The notes: generated by a model from the letters alone, not told the origin. A stretch of DNA of 64,000 bases from JASHPR01 sp963778075 (GCA_963778075.1 CAVZTJ010000009.1:1-64000), one strand, 5' to 3'; counted from the first letter of the stretch, positions 18,552-27,970 are shown. Made by a program: numbers and translations.

Positions 18552-19163
18552 GTGCCTAACCCAGACCTGCACCCTGCGGCCGAGCGCATGAGTCACCTTC
18601 TCTCAGCCCTCCCGGACGATGCGATGGACGCGCCTACCCCTTGCCCCGAGCTGGCGGTGGGAGCGCTCATCGATCACGTAGGCGGACTCGTCAAAGTCTT
18701 CGCGGCCAGCGCAAGAAAGCAGATCGGTGACCTCACCGCGCAGCCACCCGATCCCAGGACAGAGAACCTGGAACCCGGCTGGCGCGACCGTGTAGCGGCC
18801 GACCTCGCGGCGCTCGCCGACGCATGGGATGCACCTGAGGCGTGGGATGGCATGACCCAGGCAGGCGGCCAAGACCTGCCGGCGGCGATGGCGGGACGGA
18901 TCGCGCTCGATGAGCTGGTAATCCATGGCTGGGACATCGCCCAGGCTACTGGTCAGCCCTTTGACTGCGACGCGGCGGCGCTCAACGAGGTCGAGTCCAC
19001 CGTGCAGCAAGTGCGCGGCGGCAACGACGGAGAGCTTCCCGGTCTCTTCGGGCCCGTGGTCCCCATCCCCGTTGACGCCTCGAACCTTGACCGGGCCCTA
19101 AGCATCACCGGGCGCGATCCCGTTTGGGCACCGAAGTGGTCCCCGGATGTCAGTGCTGATTGA
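18552..19163 (+). CDS. TIGR03086-family DinB-like protein
   Basis: A 203-residue four-helix protein of the TIGR03086 / mycothiol-dependent maleylpyruvate isomerase-like fold: N-terminal MSHLLSALPDDAMDAPTPCP, helix with GALIDHVGGLV (metal His) and the distal HGWDIAQATGQPF motif. Members probably bind a divalent metal and mycothiol, but the reaction is usually unknown. GTG 18552 is chosen, with AAGGAAGG upstream. It follows the MFS exporter by 158 bp and may be co-transcribed with it, suggesting a role in drug or thiol detoxification. Confidence 0.75.
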   Translation: MPNPDLHPAAERMSHLLSALPDDAMDAPTPCPELAVGALIDHVGGLVKVFAASARKQIGDLTAQPPDPRTENLEPGWRDRVAADLAALADAWDAPEAWDGMTQAGGQDLPAAMAGRIALDELVIHGWDIAQATGQPFDCDAAALNEVESTVQQVRGGNDGELPGLFGPVVPIPVDASNLDRALSITGRDPVWAPKWSPDVSAD

Positions 19164-19302
19164 CCGAGGCAAGCTATCAGACCAAACCTTCTCCGGGAAG
19201 TTCCTGCGGGCCCGGCTCCGCTAACCAGACATCCCGCATCGAACTGCTCGACGGCACTGGGCCCGTTCCGCTCGCCAACGTCGGCAGCGGGTTCCTTATC
19301 GG

Positions 19303-19615
19303 TCAGTAGCTGGCGGCGGCGATGATGGCTTCGGCGAAAGCCTGCGGAGCCTCCTGCGGCAGGTTATGCCCGACGCCGCCATCGACGACCCGGTGCTCGT
19401 ACTTGCCGGTGAATTTGCTGGCGTAGGCGCTGGCGTCCGGGTGCGGCGCGCCGTTGGCGTCTCCCTCCAGGGTGATGGTGGGCACGGTGATGGCCGGAAA
19501 GCCCGCCAGCCGTCGCTCCAGGTCGTCGTATTGCGATTCACCTGCGATCGGTGGCGAAGTAGAACTGGTACCACCAGGCAAGTTCGGCCTGCGGCGGCAG
19601 CGGTGTGAACCACTC
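19303..19615 (-). pseudogene. C-terminal alpha/beta-hydrolase fragment
   Basis: Only the end of an alpha/beta hydrolase remains: PLPPQAELAWWYQFYFATD in one frame, then after a frame change near 19550 GESQYDDLERRLAGFPAITV, the acid-residue region TLEGDANGAPHP and the catalytic His in VVDGGVGHNLPQEAPQAFAEA. The nucleophile domain is gone. It lies directly downstream of the ABC permease gene, which replaces the missing N-terminal part. Confidence 0.75.
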
Positions 19616-20687
19616 AGGCGGCACGGCGGCGGACCAGCCAGACGGTCGCGGAGATGAGCAGCACGGACAGCGCGAGCAGCCAGCCGCCCTCGATCCACTG
19701 GAAGGGCCAGAACCGGCTGCCGGGCTGGTAGCTGATCCATTGCACGTAGCCGTGGTGGGTGAGGTAGTTCAGCGCCTGGGACTGCGCCTGCCCCTTGTAG
19801 AACTTGATGTCGTCGTTCTTGACGTTCTTCGGCAGCGTCGCGTTCATGGCCTGCTGGAACAGCGCGTCCATGAGCTGGTTCATTCTGGACTGGCTGATCG
19901 TGGCACCGCCCTTCGTCCACCAGCCGCCGAGGAGCCACGCTGACGCAGGCGGGTTGGCCATGTTCCTGCCGAGCAGCTGTGTGATGTAGTGCTGCCGCAG
20001 GTACAGCCCGGTCGCGAACGTGAGACCCACGGAGGCGGCCAGGGTGGCCGCGATCGCCGGGACGACACGCCGGATGAGCAGCCCGGCCAGGGCGCCGATC
20101 GCGAAGGCGGCCAGCGTCCACGCGGCGTACGCGACCCCGCGCAGGCCAAACAGCGATGGCTCGAGCGGGATGCTGTTGCCGTCGGTGAAGAGCGGCTGGT
20201 AGTACCAGGAGAACAGCAGGCTGAGCAGCCCGGTGGCGACCGTCACCGTGACCGCGATCGGTACCAGCTTGGCCAGCGTCCAGCGTTGCCGGCTGACGCC
20301 CAGAGTCCAGGCATACCGGAAGGTGCCGGTCTCCAGTTCCCGGGCCAGCACCGGTGCGCCGACGAACGCCCCGATCAGCAAGGGCACCGCCATCAGCACG
20401 GTCCCGACCGTCTGCGCCGTGGGGCCGTAGGCCGAGTCGACGTTGAAGACCTGGTTCTTGCAGCCCAGTGAGCTGCCTGGGTGGCAGGCGGACGCGGCGG
20501 CGTAGGCGTGGTGCAGCTGAAGACCAGCAAGCCACAGGTACAGCGCCAGGCCGCCGACCAGGACGGCCACGCCGCCCAGCGCGAAGCGGTGCTGCCGCCA
20601 GGTGACCCAGGCCAGCCGCCGCCACGGCACCGGCCGCAGTCCAGCGTCCGTCTTCCAGGGCCGGGCGGGCATTGTCGGCGCGGTCAT
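19614..20687 (-). CDS. ABC transporter permease
   Basis: A 357-residue ABC-2-type permease with about six hydrophobic helices, TM1 at FALGGVAVLVGGLALYLWLAGL and a large external loop before the second helix. It shares the N-terminal WRQHR motif and overall plan with the permease at 1450-2358, so the two systems are paralogues. It overlaps its ATPase gene by 4 bp. The pair is divergent from a two-component system that probably controls it. Confidence 0.85.
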   Translation of the reverse strand: MTAPTMPARPWKTDAGLRPVPWRRLAWVTWRQHRFALGGVAVLVGGLALYLWLAGLQLHHAYAAASACHPGSSLGCKNQVFNVDSAYGPTAQTVGTVLMAVPLLIGAFVGAPVLARELETGTFRYAWTLGVSRQRWTLAKLVPIAVTVTVATGLLSLLFSWYYQPLFTDGNSIPLEPSLFGLRGVAYAAWTLAAFAIGALAGLLIRRVVPAIAATLAASVGLTFATGLYLRQHYITQLLGRNMANPPASAWLLGGWWTKGGATISQSRMNQLMDALFQQAMNATLPKNVKNDDIKFYKGQAQSQALNYLTHHGYVQWISYQPGSRFWPFQWIEGGWLLALSVLLISATVWLVRRRAA

Positions 20688-21412
20688 TTCGCCACCTCCG
20701 TTGGGTTGTTGCGCAGGTAGGTCAGGGCGAGTTCCTCCAGGCTGGCCTGATGGTGGGCGGCCAGCAGGTCACCGACCGCGCCGGCCAGCCGCACCTGCCC
20801 GCCGGACAGCAGGATGAGGTAGCTGGTCAGCCGCTCCAGCTCGGTGAGCACGTGCGAGGAGAGCACCACCGACACCCCATCGGCGGACGCCGCCGCCAGC
20901 ACCGTGGCCATGAAGTCATGGCGGGCGATGGGGTCGAGCATCGCCACCGGCTCGTCCAGTACCAGCAGACTCGGCCGGCGGGCCAGCGCCAGGGTCAGCG
21001 CGACCTGTGCCTGCTGCCCGCCGGACAGCTTCCCCGCCTTCCGCTTCAGCGGGATGCCCAGCTCAGACAGCCGCGCCTGCGCGTAGGCCTGGTCGAAACG
21101 GCGGGTCAGATTTCGCGTCAGGTGCAGCATGTCGGCGACCGACAGGGTCTTGTAGAGCGGCGTGTCCTGCGCAACGAACGCGATCCCGTCCAGCGCGCCG
21201 AGTGATCCCGGCAGCTGGTCATCCAGCACCGTGACCTCACCCGCGGACGGCAGCGAGAGGCCGACAACCAGGTTCAGCAACGTGGACTTGCCCGCCCCGT
21301 TCGGCCCGACCAGCGCGGTGACGTGCCCGGCCGGGATCGCCAGCGTGCACTCGCGCAGCGCCCATGTACTCCCGTAGCGCTTGCCGAGGCCGCTGGCCTC
21401 GACGACATTCAT
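20684..21412 (-). CDS. ABC transporter ATP-binding protein
   Basis: A 242-residue ATPase with Walker A GPNGAGKST near residue 37, VAQDTPLYKTL after the Q-loop, signature LSGGQQAQ, Walker B LLVLDEP and H-loop SSHVL. ATG 21412 (MNVVEASGLGKRYG) has GGGAG five bases upstream; an in-frame upstream ATG adds only an improbable 13-residue tail. First gene of the exporter operon, preceded by the GCCGG-N8-CCGGC motif at 21480-21497. Confidence 0.92.
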   Translation of the reverse strand: MNVVEASGLGKRYGSTWALRECTLAIPAGHVTALVGPNGAGKSTLLNLVVGLSLPSAGEVTVLDDQLPGSLGALDGIAFVAQDTPLYKTLSVADMLHLTRNLTRRFDQAYAQARLSELGIPLKRKAGKLSGGQQAQVALTLALARRPSLLVLDEPVAMLDPIARHDFMATVLAAASADGVSVVLSSHVLTELERLTSYLILLSGGQVRLAGAVGDLLAAHHQASLEELALTYLRNNPTEVAK

Positions 21413-21479
21413 GTGTTCTCCCAACGGAATTCCTCCTCGTGTCCCGGGCACGCGGCCCGGCCACCCGAAGATTTACGCC

Positions 21480-21497
21480 GCCGGGCATCACACCGGC
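21480..21497 (-). promoter_or_regulatory. Candidate response-regulator site upstream of the ABC operon
   Basis: On the minus strand this is GCCGGTGTGATGCCCGGC, an inverted repeat GCCGG-N8-CCGGC. The same motif, GCCGGTGTGACATCCGGC, occurs in the opposite orientation at 21601-21618 before the regulator gene. The match over GCCGGTGTGA and the second arm suggests one protein binds both. It lies 68 bp before the ABC start. Confidence 0.55.
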
Positions 21498-21600
21498 CTC
21501 ACACGCGGCGCCGTTCCGCGGCGGGGCCTGCCGCCCGCAGCCGCGCGAAAGGCGAGGTCGCGTGCTGGCGGCAGGGGCAGCCGGGCGGGTGTTCTGTGAT

Positions 21601-21618
21601 GCCGGTGTGACATCCGGC
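21601..21618 (+). promoter_or_regulatory. Candidate response-regulator site (autoregulation)
   Basis: The second copy of the GCCGG-N8-CCGGC motif, 17 bp before the response regulator start. That close position suggests autoregulation, possibly repression, while the copy at 21480-21497 would control the exporter. Confidence 0.55.
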
Positions 21619-21634
21619 AGGGCACCATGGATGC

Positions 21635-22288
21635 ATGCGGGTGCTGGTGGTCGAGGATCAGGCCGAGCTGGCGGACGACATCGCCGACGGCCTGCGTGAC
21701 CAGGGCATCGGCGCGGACGTTGCCTATGACGGGTCAGCCGGGATCGAGAAGGCCCTGATGAACTCCTATGACGTCGTGGTCCTGGACCGGGACCTGCCCA
21801 AGGTCCACGGCGACGCGGTCTGTGCCACTCTGGCAGGGTCGTGCTCGGCGGCGCGCATCCTGATGCTGACCGCGGCCGCCACGGTCGGCGACCGGGTGCA
21901 GGGCCTCAACCTCGGCGCCGACGACTACCTGGGCAAGCCGTTCGCGTTCGAGGAGCTCATCGCCAGGGTCCGGTCGCTGGCCCGGCGTGCCCCGGCGGCA
22001 GCCCCGGTGATCGTCCGCGGCGACATCATGCTCGACCGGGCCCGCCGCCGGGTCAGCCGGGCGGGCCGGCCGCTGTCGCTCACCCGCAAGGAGATGGGGA
22101 TCCTCGAGGAGCTCCTGGCCGCTGACGGGGGCGTGGTCAGCACCGAAGACCTGCTGGAGCGGGTCTGGGACGAGAACGCCGACCCCTTCACCCGCACGGT
22201 CACGGTGACGATTGGCCGCCTGCGCCGCAAGCTCGGCGAGCCCGACCCGATCGACACCGTGGTCGGCAGCGGCTACCGGCTCCCGTGA
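21635..22288 (+). CDS. OmpR/PhoB-family response regulator
   Basis: A 217-residue regulator: receiver domain with acidic pocket E7/D8, phospho-acceptor D51 (VVVLDRDLPKVHGD), T switch residue in LMLTAA and K in LGKPFAF; then a winged-helix domain ending in RTVTVTIGRLRRKLGEPD and VVGSGYRLP. It pairs with the kinase encoded directly downstream and faces an ABC exporter, a BceRS-like arrangement. The ribosome site is weak. Confidence 0.92.
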   Translation: MRVLVVEDQAELADDIADGLRDQGIGADVAYDGSAGIEKALMNSYDVVVLDRDLPKVHGDAVCATLAGSCSAARILMLTAAATVGDRVQGLNLGADDYLGKPFAFEELIARVRSLARRAPAAAPVIVRGDIMLDRARRRVSRAGRPLSLTRKEMGILEELLAADGGVVSTEDLLERVWDENADPFTRTVTVTIGRLRRKLGEPDPIDTVVGSGYRLP

Positions 22289-22310
22289 AGGGGGAAGGGA
22301 GGTGGGCGGG

Positions 22311-23608
22311 GTGCGCGCGCTGATGCGCCCGGTCCGCCGCTCTGGCCGCAGAAGGTCAGGACCCGGCTCACGCTGATCTACGCCACGCTGTTCTTCACCG
22401 CCGGGCTGGTGCTGCTCGCGCTCACCTACGGGCTGGTCGCCAGCAGCCTCCCCGCGCAGCCCCCCGCGGCCACAAGGATCCTCAGCAGCCAGCAGCTGGA
22501 TTTCCTGAACCGTGACTGCAAGTCGCCGACCCGCGCCGAAAAGGGCAACCCCCCGTCCGCTGCCTTCAAGTCGCATGTAGCCGAGTGCAAGCAGCTGGGG
22601 GCGGCCTATGCGGCCGGTGCCAATTCGGGCTCGCTAGCGCAGCGCCAGCGCGCGCTGGCCGACCTGCTGGCGTTCTCCCTGGCCGGCCTCGGGGTCATGA
22701 CGGTCGTGTCGGGGGGTCTCGGCTGGTTCATGTCCGGCCGCGTGCTCCGCCCGGTGCGGGTGATCACCGAGACCGCCCGCCGGGCGTCCGAGGAGAACCT
22801 CGGCGAGCGGCTGGCGCTGACCGGGGCCAGGGACGAGCTCAAGGAACTGGCCGACACGTTCGACGACATGCTCGAACGTCTGGACGGGGCGTTCGCCGTG
22901 CAGCGCCGGTTCGTCGCCAACGCCTCGCACGAGCTGCGCACGCCGCTGACCGTGATGCGCACAGCGATCGACGTGACCCTGGCCAAGCCGTCCCCGACGC
23001 CGCGGCAGCTCACCGACATGGCCGTGCGGGTGCGGCACTCGATCGACCGGGCCGAGAGCATGGTCGAGGCGCTGCTCACCCTCGCCGTCAGCGATCAGGG
23101 CAAGCTCAGCAACGAGTTCACCGACCTGGCCACCGGCGCCGAGGACGCGCTCGATGCGGCCGCCCCCGAGATCGAACGCCTCAAGCTCAGCGTGGAGGCG
23201 AAGCTCGACCCGGCTGAGACGGCCGGCGACCCGCAACTGCTGGAGCGGATGATCAGCAACCTGGTCGGCAACGCCGTCCGGCACAACGAGCCCGGCGGCT
23301 GGATCCGGCTGCGCACCGGCAGCCGCGACGCCGCCGCCTACCTCGAGATCGCCAACAGCGGCCCGCTCATCCCAGACCACGCTGTTCCGGAGCTCTTCGA
23401 GCCGTTCCGGCGCATAAAGGCCAGGACCGGCGCTGGCGACGGCGTCGGGCTCGGCCTGTCCATCGCCCGGTCGGTCCTCACCGCGCACCACGCGACCATC
23501 ACCGCCAGCAGCCAGCCCGATGGCGGCCTCCACATCTCGGTGTTGATCCCGCAGCCCCAGGGCAGCGGATCAGCCGGGTCGCCTGCAGTCTCTCCGCACG
23601 AGCCGTGA
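22311..23608 (+). CDS. Sensor histidine kinase with possible N-terminal frameshift
   Basis: A membrane kinase: TM1 (LTLIYATLFFTAGLVLLALTY), short extracytoplasmic loop with two cysteines, TM2 near LADLLAFSLAGLGVMTV, HAMP, H-box FVANASHELRTPLTV, N-box MISNLVGNAVRHNEP and G-boxes GDGVGLGLSIA. The good start, GTG 22311 with AAGGGAGG eight bases upstream, reads only 17 codons before a stop. The kinase frame (PQKVRTRLTL) is reached by a one-base change near 22345. Starting at GTG 22409 instead would delete most of TM1. It probably phosphorylates the adjacent OmpR-type regulator. Confidence 0.8.
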
Positions 23609-23660
23609 TGCCGCGTCCGCTCACAGAGGCGGCGGTCGTCACGTTCCAGGTCATGAAAGA

Positions 23661-24170
23661 TTGAACGCGGAGCTCGCCGCGGCGGCGCGAAGCACGGCCC
23701 ATCAGGCAGCGGCGGACGCCGCGGCGGCCGGCGCCCGGGTGTTTGGCGTGGCCAGCCCGGCCAACAACGACTACCTGCGCGGCCTCGGTGCCACCGAGGT
23801 CTTTGACTACCACGCCACCGACTGGGCCGAGCAGGTGCGCGCCGCAGTCCCCGGCGGGGTCGACCTGCTGCTCGACGGCGCCGGCGGCCAGACCCGCGAC
23901 GAGGCTATCGGCGCGGTCCGCGACGGCGGCCGGGCGGTCTTCATCGTGCTGCAAGGCCCGGGCGCGCGGCTGGAACGCGGCATCACCGGCGAGCCGTTCG
24001 CCGCCCACGTCGACCGGCAGCGGCTGGCGGCGCTGCGCCGCATGGTCAAGGCCGGCCAGTTGCGCCCGCAGGTCGAGGCGGTGCTGCCGCTGGCTGAGGC
24101 CCGCGAGGCGCTGGCGCGGGTCGCGGGCGGGCACACCCGCGGCAAGATCGCGCTGCAAATAGGGCCTTAG
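23661..24170 (+). pseudogene. Zinc-type alcohol dehydrogenase / quinone reductase fragment
   Basis: Only the NAD(P)-binding half and C-terminus of an MDR-family oxidoreductase remain: GARVFGVASPANNDYLRGLG, LGATEVFDYH, GGVDLLLDGAGG and the end HTRGKIALQI. The N-terminal GroES-like catalytic domain of about 150 residues is missing, and the first 15 residues do not fit the family. Likely a decayed gene. Confidence 0.75.
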
Positions 24171-24302
24171 CAACGGCCCACGTGGGGCTGATCAGCACGC
24201 GCCGGTCAGCGACTTCGGGCTGGGCGGGTTACCGTTGGGGTACCGGGCTACGGCCTTGCTGGCTTTGCGTTGGCCAGCCGGGAGACGGGGAGGGAATCGG
24301 GA

Positions 24303-25961
24303 GTGCTGGCGGCCTCGCTGGATGTTCTCAGCATCGGGCCGCCGCGCCTTACTGCTGGCCTGAACCAGATGCGGCGGCTGGACCTGGCCGCGTCCCGGAG
24401 AGTCTTCTGGGACGTGCCGGACCTGACCGCTGACGATCTGGTCACCATGGCCGCCCAGGTCGACCTGCGCGGCCGCGGCGGCGCCGCGTTCCCGCTGGCG
24501 GACAAGATCGCGGCCGTGCAGGAGGCCGCCCGCCGGCGCAGGCGCCGGCCCATGGTCGTCGTCAACGGCGTCGAGAGCGACCCGGGCAGCGCCAAGGACC
24601 GGGTGCTGCTGCTCAGGTCGCCCTACCTGGTGCTCGCCGGAGCCCTGGCCGCGGCTCAGGCACTGCGGGCCCGGCTGATCCTGGTCGGCACCGCGGACGC
24701 CCTGGTGGCGCGGTCGGTCAGCGAGGCCGCGGCGGCCGACCCGGTGCTCGCGCGCCTGGTGCGCGTGATGGAGGTGCCCGACCGGTTCGTGTCCGGCGAG
24801 TCGGGTGCGCTGATCAGCGCCATGAACGGGCGCCAGCCGCTGCCCCCGTCGCGCCGGACCCACGGCAGCCACCGCGGGCTCGGCGGGCGGCCGACCCTGC
24901 TGTGCAACGCGGAGACGTTCGCGCAGCTTGCGGTGCTGGGCATGCTCGGGCCCGAGGGGTACGCCACGACCGGTGACCCAGCCGAGCCCGGCACGGTGCT
25001 GCTGACCGTGACCGGGGCGGTGGCCCGGGCCGCCGTCGTCGAGGTCCCGTCGGGGTGGCCGCTCGGTGACGTGCTCGGCATGTGCGGAGCCCAGGCTGCG
25101 GAGGGCATGCTGGTCGGCGGGTACCACGGAAGCTGGCTGGCGGGTGAGGCCGCCTATGAGGTGCCGGTCAGCCGGGCCGGGCTGGAGGCCTTCGGCGGCT
25201 TCCTGGGGCAGGGCGCGGTGTTCGTGCTCGGCCAGGAAAGCTGCTCGCTGGCCGAGCTGGCACGGGCGGCCGCGTACCTGGCCAGAGAGTCGTCGGGCCG
25301 GTGCGGGGCGTGCAGGCGGAGTTTGCTCAGCCTCGCGCGCTTCCTGGCCGCGCTCGCCGACGGCTCCGGCGGCGGGGAAGCGCTGGATGCTGCGGTCCGC
25401 GAAGCCCTGGCGCTGCGCGACGCCGCCCTGGGCCAGCGCGGCCACGGCACGTGCTCCCACCCGGACGGCGTGGCCAGGTTCGTGCTGTCCGCCCTGGCCG
25501 TGTTCGGCGGCGACCTGGCCTGGCACGTGTTCCAGTACGGCTGTGGCCGTCCAGCCGGCCGCGTCCTGCCGCTGCCTTCGGCGCCCGACGAAGCACGGCT
25601 GGCCATCGACTGGAGCCGCTGCCGGGGACATGGACTGTGCGGTCAGATCGTGCCGGAACTTGTGCAGCCGGACGGCCAGGGCTACCCGGTAATGCTCGAC
25701 ATGCCCGTCCCGCCCTGGCTGGAGCGCAAGGCCTGGCGAGCGGTCGGCATGTGCCCGGAACTTGCCCTCACGCTCGTCCCGGCCGATCCGGCCAGCCTGG
25801 CGGCCCTGTCCGCCGGCGCGGCGGGCAGCCAGGCCCTCGGGCAGCGGCAGGCCCTCGCCATCGAGCGCGGCCAGGCCATAGACGCTTCCCCTGACCTGGC
25901 CGTGTCCGAGGACTGGATCACCGACATCACATCGGTGCGGGCGATCCCGCCCCCGGACTGA
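24303..25961 (+). CDS. NuoF-like flavoprotein fused to a ferredoxin domain
   Basis: A 552-residue protein. Residues about 40-330 match the complex I 51-kDa (NuoF) fold: FMN loop LRGRGGAAFPLADKI, VVVNGVESDPGSAKDR, then an SLBB-like part. The iron-sulfur domain has RCGACRRSL and a distal HGTCSHPDG, so three cysteines are visible instead of the four of classical NuoF (ESSG replaces ESCG). The C-terminal 90 residues are a ferredoxin-like domain with CRGHGLC and VGMCP. Actinomycete relatives often sit near ferric-reductase-like membrane proteins; no such partner is here. GTG 24303 has GGGGAGGG upstream. Likely passes electrons from NAD(P)H to its own ferredoxin. Confidence 0.8.
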   Translation: MLAASLDVLSIGPPRLTAGLNQMRRLDLAASRRVFWDVPDLTADDLVTMAAQVDLRGRGGAAFPLADKIAAVQEAARRRRRRPMVVVNGVESDPGSAKDRVLLLRSPYLVLAGALAAAQALRARLILVGTADALVARSVSEAAAADPVLARLVRVMEVPDRFVSGESGALISAMNGRQPLPPSRRTHGSHRGLGGRPTLLCNAETFAQLAVLGMLGPEGYATTGDPAEPGTVLLTVTGAVARAAVVEVPSGWPLGDVLGMCGAQAAEGMLVGGYHGSWLAGEAAYEVPVSRAGLEAFGGFLGQGAVFVLGQESCSLAELARAAAYLARESSGRCGACRRSLLSLARFLAALADGSGGGEALDAAVREALALRDAALGQRGHGTCSHPDGVARFVLSALAVFGGDLAWHVFQYGCGRPAGRVLPLPSAPDEARLAIDWSRCRGHGLCGQIVPELVQPDGQGYPVMLDMPVPPWLERKAWRAVGMCPELALTLVPADPASLAALSAGAAGSQALGQRQALAIERGQAIDASPDLAVSEDWITDITSVRAIPPPD

Positions 25962-25995
25962 CCAGTCAGCCGGGCAGTGAGCCTGGCACGATGCT

Positions 25996-27798
25996 CTACT
26001 CGCCGGACGGGTTCATGAGCTTATGGTCATGGCGGCCCATCCGGTGGTGCCAGCCGGGCGGCGGGTTGGAGTTCGCGGTCTGCTGGGTGGTGTCCAGGGT
26101 CGCGCCGGTGGCCGAGCCGCTGCCGTCCAAGGTGACCGTCACCGGGTTCTTCAGGCCGTAGCTGCCGCAGCTCAGGTTGTCGAAGGACATGCTGAGCCGG
26201 TTGGCCATGAACGTGAACAGGTTGTCGCCGACGGCGGGCACGGGGCTCCGTCCCGGGGTCAGCGCGGCCTCGTTGTCGTTCAGGAACACGGACTGGATAT
26301 TGACCATGTTCTGGCAGAACTTGGCCGGGCTGTCGACGGCGTTATTCGCCCGTGAAAGAGCCGGCTGGCCGACATTGGAGCGGTAAAGATTGGTCTTGGC
26401 CGGGCTGAATTCGTTGCCCACCGCCACCATCTCGTCGTTCTCCGGCACCAGTGCGACCGGCGCGGCCTGGCTCTTGGCCGCGGAAAGCTCGTCCAGAGCC
26501 TGCGACGTGCCCATAGCCCCGCCCGCCGACAGGTCCGGCGCCTCCAGGGGCTTGCAGCCGAGGGCCGGATCGACGAACACGTCCAGCAGCGCGTTGTCAC
26601 TTCCGTTGGAGATCTGCGTCGCGCCCGGCAGCGCGCTCGCGTTCCCCGCATTGTTCTGCGCGGTCTGCCCGGACGGGGTGACCAGGTAGGTAGTGGTCAC
26701 GTTGTCGCTCGGGTCCTGGTCGACGATGCTGAAGTCCCGCGTCGTCGGGCACGGCTTGCCATTGACCGTGGAAGTCCCAGCTGACGGCACAACGAGCTTG
26801 CCCCGGGCCTCGAGCCTTCTGGCCACGCGGAAGAACCGGGTGCCATTGCAGAACGACACCTGGCCGAATACGGAACCGTGCAGCCCGTCCACGCATGACC
26901 CCTGCCGCAGGGCCCGCCGGGTCGCGCCCACCTGGGTCAGGTCGGTGCCGTTGAAGCCGACGTCAATCGTGACGATGGAGTTGCGCGGCAGCTTGGGCAC
27001 GACCGGCGCCACGGCCGGGGTCGTGCCCTGGGTGATCACGAGTGGCTCGTAAACCGACAGCGCCCCGGTGGACCGATTCAGGATCGTGGCCTGCACGAAT
27101 GCGCCCAGGCTAGCCGCGTTGGCCTCGGTGCAGCCGGATGCCTCCGGCGACTGGCCGTCCGGCCCGGTGAGCTGCCACGGCGTGCTCAGCCCCCGTGCGG
27201 TCAGCGGTTTTGCGGGGACGATGATGTCGCAGTTCATGTTGGCGGCCGGCGGCGGAGCCGTGACGCTGGCACTAGGTGAAGGCGACGGGCAGGGCGTGGG
27301 CGGTGCGGTGGCAGACGGCGACGCCGACGGGCTCGGGCCCGGCGACGCTGCCGGTGACGCGCTCGGGCTCGGGCCCGGCGAGGCTGCGGGGGACGCGCTC
27401 GGGCTCGGGCCCGGCGAGGCCGCGGGCGACGCGCTCGGTCCCGCAGGAGCCGTGGCCGGCGCGGTCGGCGCCGAGGTGGGATCGACTATCGGCGAGGGCG
27501 GCTCGCGGTCACTACTGACCGCGGCTGGCGCTCCGCCTCCCGCAGCGGAGGCAGACGCGGTCACGGCCGGTCCGGTCGTGGCGGACGCGGTCGCCGTCGG
27601 CCCGACGCAGTGATCCGCCGGGCTACTCGACGAACTGAGGAAGGTTCTGGCCTGCGGCACGAGCACCAAGACCAGGCCCGCTGCGATCACCACAGCGAGC
27701 ACCACCATCAGCGCCGGATACGCCCGCTTCCGCTCCTCGTTGTGGCCGCGGTAGAGACGAGCGGCTCGACGAAAGGACCGGCCCTCGCGGTACGGCAT
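25996..27798 (-). CDS. Membrane-anchored extracellular protein with Pro/Ser/Ala linker repeats
   Basis: A 600-residue protein with a basic N-terminus, one transmembrane helix at residues 29-50 (ALMVVLAVVIAAGLVLVLVP), then a low-complexity Pro/Ser/Ala/Thr linker to about residue 190 that includes three perfect-length 12-residue repeats (PAASPGPSPSAS). The C-terminal 400 residues form an ordered extracellular domain with scattered cysteines (for example GSCVDGLHGSVFGQVSFCNG) and no motif I recognise. Topology suggests a type II anchor with the domain outside, the linker crossing the cell wall. GGGAGGGAAG precedes the ATG. Function unknown. Confidence 0.75.
   Translation of the reverse strand: MPYREGRSFRRAARLYRGHNEERKRAYPALMVVLAVVIAAGLVLVLVPQARTFLSSSSSPADHCVGPTATASATTGPAVTASASAAGGGAPAAVSSDREPPSPIVDPTSAPTAPATAPAGPSASPAASPGPSPSASPAASPGPSPSASPAASPGPSPSASPSATAPPTPCPSPSPSASVTAPPPAANMNCDIIVPAKPLTARGLSTPWQLTGPDGQSPEASGCTEANAASLGAFVQATILNRSTGALSVYEPLVITQGTTPAVAPVVPKLPRNSIVTIDVGFNGTDLTQVGATRRALRQGSCVDGLHGSVFGQVSFCNGTRFFRVARRLEARGKLVVPSAGTSTVNGKPCPTTRDFSIVDQDPSDNVTTTYLVTPSGQTAQNNAGNASALPGATQISNGSDNALLDVFVDPALGCKPLEAPDLSAGGAMGTSQALDELSAAKSQAAPVALVPENDEMVAVGNEFSPAKTNLYRSNVGQPALSRANNAVDSPAKFCQNMVNIQSVFLNDNEAALTPGRSPVPAVGDNLFTFMANRLSMSFDNLSCGSYGLKNPVTVTLDGSGSATGATLDTTQQTANSNPPPGWHHRMGRHDHKLMNPSGE
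27329..27436. repeat. Three tandem 36-bp coding repeats
   Basis: Units at 27329-27364, 27365-27400 and 27401-27436 differ at only a few bases. They encode the Pro/Ser/Ala linker of the overlapping minus-strand gene. Such repeats expand and contract by slippage, so linker length may vary between strains. Confidence 0.9.
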
Positions 27799-27970
27799 GC
27801 AGGCTTCCCTCCCTATTTCCGTTCCGCTCCCGGTTTGACACCCTAGGCCCGAACCGTGATCACCGTTACCAGTTCTTTACAAGGCGATGAGGTTTCTTTC
27901 GGTGACCGTTCAGGCCCCGGACACCCGGCCCGGAGCGGCCCGGAATGAAGTGGGCCATCACCTGGTCATG

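Noticed and set aside
19303..20625. A 440-codon minus-strand frame joining the hydrolase tail to the permease region
   Set aside because: Only the last 90 codons resemble a hydrolase; the rest is an out-of-frame reading of the permease gene.
27329..27436. Tandem repeat considered as a CRISPR array
   Set aside because: The units are contiguous with no spacers and encode a Pro/Ser linker in frame.
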